A stretch of DNA of 5,830 nt from Actinomycetota bacterium (GTDB lineage Bacteria > Actinomycetota > Actinomycetes > Nanopelagicales > Nanopelagicaceae). The first letter of the stretch is position 1; each line of letters starts with the position of its first letter. Positions 1 to 4,402 of the stretch are shown one piece after another. A program made the translations under genes and the position numbers. The DNA is taken from positions 1-5,830 of the forward strand of contig CANLAC010000077.1 in NCBI GenBank assembly GCA_947488645.1, given 5' to 3'. Under the pieces are notes generated by a model. That model made no database searches. It saw only the letters and a list, made by a program, of their open reading frames with translations, and had not been told where the DNA came from.

Positions 1-835
1 GCTGGGCACATCGCTCATGGGAAAGCCCCCATGCAAGTCCGGCTATGAATCCAGATCTAAATGAATCGCCCACACCAGTTGGGTCGGTCTTGGAGTTCTC
101 TTTGGGGCAGCCAACTTGAACAAATTCCCCGGCCGCACTTTCAACCTTTGCACCTTTTGAACCTAAGGTCACCACTCGATATTTGACGCGTTCTAAAATT
201 TCGCGATCTGTCCAGCCCGTTTTTTGCATGGCAAGAGCAAGTTCATACTCATTGAGAAACAGATAGGCCGCACCCTCAATCAGCAACTTAATTTCTTCAC
301 CAGTCATACGCGCCATTTGCTGTGAAGGGTCTGCTGCGAATGCAATGCCCTGCTGGCGACAGACTTCAGAGTGGCGCAGCATTGCTTCTGGATCATCAGG
401 TGAAATCACCATCATGTCCAAACGCCCAACCTTTTCCATAATGGGGGTTAATTCGATATTTCGAGCTTCAGACATTGCACCTGGAAAAAAGGATGCGATT
501 TGATTGAGCTCTTGATCAGTTGTCACAACAAAATGTGCGGTGTGAAGTGTCGTTGATACCAAAGCGTGTGAAGTATCAACACCATGACGTGAAAGCCAGG
601 CATCGTAATCAGCCCAGTCTTTACCAACAGCTGCAATCAAAATTGGATTTAATCCAAGTACACCCATTCCAAAAGCGATGTTTGCCGCACACCCTCCACG
701 GCGAACATCCAAACTATCTACCAGAAATGAAAGAGAGACTTTCTCGAGAGAACCGGCGACGAGTGAATCTGAAAATTTTCCTGAAAAGGTCATTAAATGA
801 TCAAGACCAACAGAGCCCGCTACACCAATTTTCAT
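1..835 (-). CDS. adoK: Adenosine kinase, PfkB family (3' end cut by window edge)
   Basis: Phosphorylates adenosine to AMP with ATP in the cytoplasm (purine salvage). The 278 visible residues read without interruption, and the end of the protein lies beyond base 1. They resemble the mycobacterial AdoK (Rv2202c, recalled at about 324 residues) nearly end to end. Shared stretches include GSVGLDHLM with Asp12 for substrate binding, VSLSFLVD (33-40), RRGG (46-49), QIASFFPGAMSEARNI (112-127) and the PfkB signature DPTGVGD (251-257) with catalytic base Asp257, then the FRSGF anion-hole stretch. The start at 835 matches the family N-terminus (MKIGVAGS). No good Shine-Dalgarno precedes it, so it is probably translated from the erpA transcript, whose stop lies 31 bases upstream. 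Ribokinase or another PfkB sugar kinase is the alternative, but the adenosine-kinase-type motifs make it unlikely. About 45 residues are probably missing at the edge. Confidence 0.92.
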   Translation of the reverse strand, partial: MKIGVAGSVGLDHLMTFSGKFSDSLVAGSLEKVSLSFLVDSLDVRRGGCAANIAFGMGVLGLNPILIAAVGKDWADYDAWLSRHGVDTSHALVSTTLHTAHFVVTTDQELNQIASFFPGAMSEARNIELTPIMEKVGRLDMMVISPDDPEAMLRHSEVCRQQGIAFAADPSQQMARMTGEEIKLLIEGAAYLFLNEYELALAMQKTGWTDREILERVKYRVVTLGSKGAKVESAAGEFVQVGCPKENSKTDPTGVGDSFRSGFIAGLAWGLSHERCAQ

Positions 836-866
836 GTGGGGATACTAATGCGAAAAGCGCAGATAC

Positions 867-1214
867 TTAGTTAAATGAATCGCCACATGCACAAGAACCT
901 TGTGCTTGAGGATTATCAATAGTAAACCCCTGCTTTTCGATTGTGTCAACGAAATCGATTGTTGCCCCTGAAAGATAAGGATCACTCATCTTGTCGGTAA
1001 TCACCTTGACTGGGCCGAATTCGCGCACGATGTCACCATCCATGTTGCGGTCATCAAAATAGAGCTGGTACTTAAGGCCTGAACATCCACCTGGCTGCAC
1101 AGCAACGCGAAGATTCAGATCATCGCGTCCTTCTTGAGCTAGCAAAGCAGACACCTTTGCGGCGGCCACATCAGTTAGCTGAATTCCAGTTGTTGTCGTT
1201 GCTTCAGTTGTCAT
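867..1214 (-). CDS. erpA: A-type iron-sulfur cluster carrier/insertion protein (ErpA/HesB/IscA family)
   Basis: A 115-residue cytoplasmic carrier that receives Fe-S clusters from the assembly machinery and passes them to apo-enzymes. The three conserved ligand cysteines are present: Cys44 in QPGGCSG, and Cys108 and Cys110 in the C-terminal GSCACGDSFN. The block DFVDTIEKQGFTIDNP (88-103) is typical of actinobacterial members such as Rv2204c. The frame stays open upstream to 1292, but I place the start at 1214. It lies six bases after a strong AAGGAG (1221-1226, minus strand), and the extra 26 residues of the longer frame do not look like the family. adoK follows after 31 bases in the same direction, so the two probably share a transcript. 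The symbol erpA rather than iscA or sufA is by analogy with actinobacterial annotation. Confidence 0.93.
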   Translation of the reverse strand: MTTEATTTTGIQLTDVAAAKVSALLAQEGRDDLNLRVAVQPGGCSGLKYQLYFDDRNMDGDIVREFGPVKVITDKMSDPYLSGATIDFVDTIEKQGFTIDNPQAQGSCACGDSFN

Positions 1215-1220
1215 TGCACT

Positions 1221-1226
1221 CTCCTT
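1221..1226 (-). promoter_or_regulatory. Ribosome binding site of erpA
   Basis: AAGGAG read on the minus strand, six bases before the ATG at 1214. It decides the start of the Fe-S carrier against the longer open frame reaching 1292. No equally convincing promoter for this transcript could be picked out upstream. Confidence 0.8.
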
Positions 1227-1273
1227 GATTGACTCCTGGACAAAGCCTACTCCCCCCGTGTCCGGCAAGCGAG

Positions 1274-1304
1274 TTGAGGAGCGGTTCAACACGGCCTCTA
1301 TAGT
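1274..1304 (+). promoter_or_regulatory. Promoter of the DUF3043 gene, probably leaderless
   Basis: A near-consensus -10 box TATAGT occupies 1299-1304 and is followed by only six bases before the ATG at 1311. Transcription would therefore begin at or next to the start codon, and there is no Shine-Dalgarno. A possible -35 box TTGAGG lies at 1274-1279 with a 19-base spacer, slightly long, so the -10 box carries most of the confidence. Leaderless mRNAs are common in actinobacteria. Confidence 0.7.
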
Positions 1305-1310
1305 TATGCC

Positions 1311-1838
1311 ATGAGTACTAATGAGAGCAAGGGTCGTCCAACCCCGAAGCGCAAAGAAGCAGAGTCAAAACGCAAGGTCTCTTCCCTCGCGCCGATCATC
1401 ACTAAAGATCAGAAGCGGGCTTCCAAGACACTGAGTAAGCAAGATCGAATGGCTCAACGCGCTGCATATCTTCGCGGAGATGAAGCTGCTTTGCCACTTA
1501 GAGATCGTGGGCCTGCTCGTCGCTTTGTCCGCAATTATGTGGATTCTCGTCGCTCAACTGGTGAATATTTCCTACCAACAATTTTCGTTGTTCTAGTTTT
1601 GACACTCTTTCCCGTTCCAGCTATTCAACTGGGCGCCATCGCACTGATGTATGCGATGTTAATCATCGCAGTTGTTGATGGAATTCTTCTGTCTAAGAAA
1701 ATCCGCAAAGCGGTAGAAGAGCAATTTCCTGGAACAGCAACAAAGGGTCTAGGAATGTATGCCTGGCTTCGATCAACACAGATGCGACGCTTACGTGCGC
1801 CTCACCCTCAAGTAACAATTAGTAAAAAGAAAAACTAA
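1311..1838 (+). CDS. DUF3043 family membrane protein, function unknown
   Basis: A 175-residue protein with a layout I recognise as DUF3043, an actinobacterial family without an assigned function. Residues 1-50 are very rich in Lys and Arg and look disordered (TPKRKEAESKRK, 11-22). Then comes the conserved LRDRGPARRFVRNYVDSRRS block (63-82). Two hydrophobic helices follow at about 87-101 (LPTIFVVLVLTLFP region) and 106-127, joined by a short Pro-containing turn, and then a basic tail containing RRLRAPHP (159-166). The positive N-terminus suggests both ends face the cytoplasm. The start at 1311 is set by the adjoining -10 box. It is divergent from erpA-adoK, and I recall a DUF3043 gene near adoK in mycobacteria too, which supports vertical inheritance. 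The stop overlaps that of the convergent reductase by four bases. Confidence 0.85.
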   Translation: MSTNESKGRPTPKRKEAESKRKVSSLAPIITKDQKRASKTLSKQDRMAQRAAYLRGDEAALPLRDRGPARRFVRNYVDSRRSTGEYFLPTIFVVLVLTLFPVPAIQLGAIALMYAMLIIAVVDGILLSKKIRKAVEEQFPGTATKGLGMYAWLRSTQMRRLRAPHPQVTISKKKN

Positions 1839-2836
1839 GCGCGAGGATTCGGGCTTTCATTCTTCTTAGCATCGCGCTCTGGAAGAGTGCCAAGTGCTGC
1901 GTCAATTGCCTTCATGACATCTGCATCTAGCTTTACACCAGATGCCTTCACGTTTTCCCTGACCTGCTTTGGCTTGGTAGCACCCATGATGGCACTAGAC
2001 ACATTTGGATTTTGAAGAACCCATGCAATAGCGAGCTGGCCCATAGTTAATCCAACACCGTCTGCTATTGGCTTCAGCTTTTGAACCGCTTCCAAAACCT
2101 CTTCGCGCATCCAACCCTTGATCATGTTTGCGCCACTGCCCTTGTCAGTTGCGCGCGATCCTGCTGGTGCTTTCTTTCCAGGCAAGTACTTACCAGTCAA
2201 AATTCCTTGAGCCATTGGCGACCACACGATTTGGCCAATGCCCTCTTTTTGAGACAGCGGAACAACTTCAGCCTCAATAACACGCCATAGAGCTGAATAC
2301 TGTGGCTGGCTTGAAACAAAGCGGTTGTAACCGCGAGCATCTTGAACTGCTAATGCTGATTTGATTTGCGCGGCGTTCCACTCAGAAAAACCAATGTAAT
2401 GAACCTTGCCGGCACGGATTAGATCATCAAAAGCACTTAATGATTCTTCAACTGGAGTCTCATAATCAAAGCGGTGCATCTGGTAGAGATCGATGTGATC
2501 TGTCTGAAGTCGCTTCAGGGATGCGTTACATGACTCGATGATGTGCTTACGCGAAAGTCCGCGATCATTTTTGCCTGAACCTGTTGGCCAGTAAACCTTT
2601 GTGAATAATTCATATGACTCGCGCTTTACGCCTTTTAGAGCCTTGCCCAAAACTGTTTCAGCCTTGGTGCCCGCATAAACATCTGCTGTGTCAAAAGTTG
2701 TAATGCCAACTTCAAGGGCTGCTTTTACACACTTGATAGCTGCATCTGATTCGATCTGGTTTCCGTGAGTGATCCAGTTTCCGTATGAGATTTCAGAAAC
2801 GTACATTCCGGTACTGCCAAGGCGTCTGTATTCCAT
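1835..2836 (-). CDS. Aldo/keto reductase, potassium-channel beta-subunit-like class
   Basis: A 333-residue NADPH-dependent oxidoreductase of the (beta/alpha)8 aldo/keto reductase superfamily, full length for the family. The N-terminus MEYRRLGSTGMYVSEISYG is typical of the AKR6/YajO-like branch. The catalytic tetrad is complete: Asp49 and Tyr54 in FDTADVY, Lys80 in LFTKVYW and His121 in LYQMHRFD. IGFSEW (148-153) and SQPQYSAL (176-183) are conserved barrel segments, and IMGATKPKQVREN (283-295) is the cofactor-binding region. I chose 2836 over an open frame reaching 2878 because the shorter start gives the family N-terminus and sits seven bases after a good -10 box; the extra upstream codons cover the promoter. 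The natural substrate cannot be told from sequence; general aldehyde or ketone detoxification is a guess. The gene is monocistronic as far as the window shows, and divergent from the B12-controlled operon. Confidence 0.92.
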   Translation of the reverse strand: MEYRRLGSTGMYVSEISYGNWITHGNQIESDAAIKCVKAALEVGITTFDTADVYAGTKAETVLGKALKGVKRESYELFTKVYWPTGSGKNDRGLSRKHIIESCNASLKRLQTDHIDLYQMHRFDYETPVEESLSAFDDLIRAGKVHYIGFSEWNAAQIKSALAVQDARGYNRFVSSQPQYSALWRVIEAEVVPLSQKEGIGQIVWSPMAQGILTGKYLPGKKAPAGSRATDKGSGANMIKGWMREEVLEAVQKLKPIADGVGLTMGQLAIAWVLQNPNVSSAIMGATKPKQVRENVKASGVKLDADVMKAIDAALGTLPERDAKKNESPNPRA

Positions 2837-2843
2837 GATCGGT

Positions 2844-2872
2844 AGCGTACGACGAGCGCGCCTAGTTGCCAA
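2844..2872 (-). promoter_or_regulatory. Promoter of the aldo/keto reductase, leaderless
   Basis: On the minus strand, -35 TTGGCA (2867-2872) and -10 TACGCT (2844-2849) are separated by exactly 17 bases (2850-2866). Seven bases then lead to the ATG at 2836. This is a standard housekeeping sigma-70-type spacing with the transcript starting at the first codon, so the gene should be translated without a leader. Confidence 0.8.
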
Positions 2873-2880
2873 GCCCAAAG

Positions 2881-2912
2881 GGTTATGGTTTGGTTCGCCT
2901 ACAACTTAATAG
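2881..2912 (+). promoter_or_regulatory. Likely promoter region of the riboswitch-ECF operon (boxes uncertain)
   Basis: The transcript carrying the riboswitch must begin between the reductase promoter and about 2918. The AT-rich CTTAAT at 2905-2910 is the best placed -10 candidate and would start transcription just before the first aptamer helix. No convincing -35 hexamer is seen 16-18 bases upstream. TATGGT at 2884-2889 is an alternative -10. The location is inferred mainly from the riboswitch position. Confidence 0.35.
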
Positions 2913-2917
2913 CTCAC

Positions 2918-3047
2918 TTGGTAGGGGAAGTTCGGTGCAAATCCGACGCTGACCCGCAACCGTGAATCTCTATCGAGATAAGTCGGATTACCTAGCAAGT
3001 GCAGATGAGACAAACACCCGCCGAGGTTTGCGGGGTGTGCTCCTACC
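2918..3047 (+). promoter_or_regulatory. Cobalamin (B12) riboswitch aptamer
   Basis: Matches the cobalamin riboswitch core in order: GGGGAAG (2924-2930), a P5-like stem TCGG/CCGA (2932-2935 with 2943-2946), the conserved stretch GCTGACCCGCAACCGTGA (2948-2965), a variable hairpin ATCTC-TATC-GAGAT (2966-2979) and the B12-box region AGTCGGATTACC (2981-2992). A further hairpin pairs ACACCC (3014-3019) with GGGTGT (3033-3038) plus GC/GC inside, leaving a loop with GGTTT. That loop complements the P5 loop (GCAAATC 2937-2943 against GGTTTGC 3025-3031, one G-U), as expected for the L5-L13 kissing interaction. GGTAGGGG (2920-2927) can pair with CTCCTACC (3040-3047) to close the structure. Cobalamin binding normally shuts off the downstream uptake or synthesis genes, here the ECF operon. 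The boundaries are approximate. Confidence 0.9.
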
Positions 3048-3093
3048 ACTAGAAGTGTCGAGTAATTCGTCCTACCTATGTGCGGTTCACTCC

Positions 3094-3128
3094 CTGTGAG
3101 ACTCTTTCATATTCGAGAGGCCCCACAG
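3094..3128 (+). promoter_or_regulatory. Candidate expression platform: hairpin enclosing the ribosome binding site
   Basis: CTGTG (3094-3098) pairs perfectly with CACAG (3124-3128). Inside, CTCT (3102-3105) can pair with AGAG (3116-3119). The latter is part of GAGAGG (3115-3120), the only Shine-Dalgarno-like sequence, ten bases before the ATG at 3131. This would hide the ribosome binding site. No GC hairpin with a U-run is seen between aptamer and gene, so control of translation initiation is more likely than premature termination. The coupling of this hairpin to the ligand-bound aptamer is inferred, not visible. Confidence 0.5.
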
Positions 3129-3130
3129 CA

Positions 3131-3652
3131 ATGAAGTTCAAAATAGTTCTAGCAATGATTCTAATCTCCACGTTCATTACGCCCTCTGCGCAAGCTGCAG
3201 AAAAGGGTTGGCGTTACTGGGGATATTTCCAAGCAGCTCCAAGCAAAACAGCATGGACCGCTGCAATGACAGGACCCACAGTTGATATTGCCGATGGCTC
3301 TGTTGAAGGTTGGTCATTTGTGTTTAGTTCAGATGACATTCCATCTGTCGAGCCACGAGTAAAGCCTGATTTCAAGAAGATTTGCGCTGGTGTTAAGGCA
3401 GATAAAGACACCAAGCGAATTGCAGTCGTAATTGATTTTGGCTCCTCGTCCTATTCACCAAAGGGTGAAAAGGTTAAGAAGACAATTACAACCTGTGTTC
3501 GAACCGCAAAGGAATCCCAAGGCATCGATGTCTTAGGACAAGTTACCAAAATCCGTGCGGCAGGTTCAGGTTTGATTTGTGGTTTAGCTGGTTACCCAGC
3601 CAAGGAGTGCGGTGTTGAAATCGCAACTCCAAAAGCACTCATCAAGAAGTAG
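3131..3652 (+). CDS. Secreted SCO2322-family protein of a B12-regulated ECF transporter operon
   Basis: A 173-residue exported protein of unknown biochemical role. Residues 1-22 form a Sec signal peptide: Lys2 and Lys4, a hydrophobic core VLAMILISTFI, and an AQA cleavage site near 22/23. The mature part begins with the family-like WRYWGYFQA (27-35). It continues with GPTVDIADGSVEGWSF (48-63), RIAVVIDFG (96-104) and CGLAGYPAKECG (150-161). Four cysteines (85, 122, 150, 160) could form two disulfides outside the cell. There is no lipobox cysteine, and unlike the Streptomyces relative as I remember it, no C-terminal membrane anchor. I start at 3131 rather than an in-frame GTG at 3080, because 3131 gives the signal peptide and follows GAGAGG. 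It is first in the operon, three bases before ecfT, so a role in capturing or guiding the substrate is inferred. The family assignment is from memory. Confidence 0.8.
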   Translation: MKFKIVLAMILISTFITPSAQAAEKGWRYWGYFQAAPSKTAWTAAMTGPTVDIADGSVEGWSFVFSSDDIPSVEPRVKPDFKKICAGVKADKDTKRIAVVIDFGSSSYSPKGEKVKKTITTCVRTAKESQGIDVLGQVTKIRAAGSGLICGLAGYPAKECGVEIATPKALIKK

Positions 3653-3655
3653 TTA

Positions 3656-4402
3656 ATGAAAAAACTGTCGCTGCACCCACTGACTTGGTGGATATGGGCT
3701 ATCGGTTTGGCTATTGCAGTCATTCGATTTGATGGCACTGTATTTACCATTGCTTGTGTGGGTGCAGTTGCAGTTGTTGTTTTCACCAACCGCGACAATG
3801 CCCCTTGGGGCAAGAGTTTTAATTGGACCTTGAAATTATCGGCCTGGATTTTGCTTGTGAGAACAATCATCGGAGTCCTGATCGGTGTTCCAATTCCTGG
3901 AACAACTCTTTTCACACTCCCGATACTGCCACTGCCTAGCTGGATGCCTGGCATTCGCATCGGTGGAACTGTTACCGCAGAGCGGTTAACGTCGGCTCTT
4001 ACTGAAGGTGTTTTAATTTGCGCGATCATCGTCATCTTTGGTGCAGCGGCCTCACTCACAAGCCCACACCGTTTATTGCGAGTACTCCCTGTCTACATCT
4101 ATGAATTCGGTATCTCGATAGTCATAGCAACTTCAGTGTTGCCACAACTTGTCACTTCGGTATCCCGCATTCGCCAAGCACAAAGACTGCGCGGACAATC
4201 TTTGCGAGGCTTTGCCTCATGGCGACGAGTTGCTATTCCTTTACTTGAAGAATCTCTTGCTAGATCTTTGGACTTGGCCGCTGCGATGGATAGTCGAGGC
4301 TATGGCGTGAGCAAAAAGCGCTCTCGATACCGTCCCATCAAATGGCGTCCTGCTGACTCTGCAGTTGTTTTCTCTGCGCTGATTGTTCTTGGTTTATCAT
4401 GA
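3656..4402 (+). CDS. ecfT: ECF transporter transmembrane coupling protein EcfT (CbiQ family)
   Basis: The integral membrane subunit that links the substrate-binding S component to the ATPases in an energy-coupling-factor vitamin or metal importer. Hydrophobic helices are seen at about 11-24, 28-43, 62-78, 115-134, 149-166 and 235-248. Between the last two are the cytoplasmic coupling helices with both Ala-Arg-Gly type motifs: AQRLRG (175-180) and AMDSRGYG (210-217), whose arginines (179, 214) dock on the ATPase grooves. The protein is 248 residues. The final helix stops abruptly at its 14th residue, where the ATPase gene begins through an ATGA overlap, so the C-terminus looks shorter than in relatives. 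Translation is probably coupled to the preceding secreted protein (3-base gap), and no strong separate ribosome site is visible. The substrate is inferred from the upstream B12 riboswitch, not from this sequence. Confidence 0.92.
   Translation: MKKLSLHPLTWWIWAIGLAIAVIRFDGTVFTIACVGAVAVVVFTNRDNAPWGKSFNWTLKLSAWILLVRTIIGVLIGVPIPGTTLFTLPILPLPSWMPGIRIGGTVTAERLTSALTEGVLICAIIVIFGAAASLTSPHRLLRVLPVYIYEFGISIVIATSVLPQLVTSVSRIRQAQRLRGQSLRGFASWRRVAIPLLEESLARSLDLAAAMDSRGYGVSKKRSRYRPIKWRPADSAVVFSALIVLGLS

Noticed and set aside
520..870. Plus-strand open frame of 116 codons
   Set aside because: It lies opposite adoK, whose motifs and family match are clear, and its product is His/Gln/Arg-rich with no recognisable domain.
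1215..1292. N-terminal extension of the Fe-S carrier frame by 26 codons
   Set aside because: The ideal AAGGAG lies just before the internal ATG at 1214, and the extension has no family similarity.
2081..2290. Plus-strand open frame of 69 codons
   Set aside because: It is antisense to the middle of the reductase, with no start signals or recognisable content.
3014..3038. GC-rich hairpin as a rho-independent terminator
   Set aside because: No U-run follows it, and it fits better as the L13-bearing stem of the cobalamin riboswitch.
3080..3130. Upstream GTG start for the secreted protein
   Set aside because: It would put 17 polar residues before the signal peptide and run through the ribosome site and hairpin.
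3214..3414. Minus-strand open frame of 66 codons
   Set aside because: It is a shadow of the secreted-protein gene; no family match and no ribosome site.
3592..4059. Minus-strand open frame of 155 codons
   Set aside because: It is opposite ecfT and its neighbour; a low-complexity Thr/Val/Pro/Met composition typical of an antisense frame over membrane codons.
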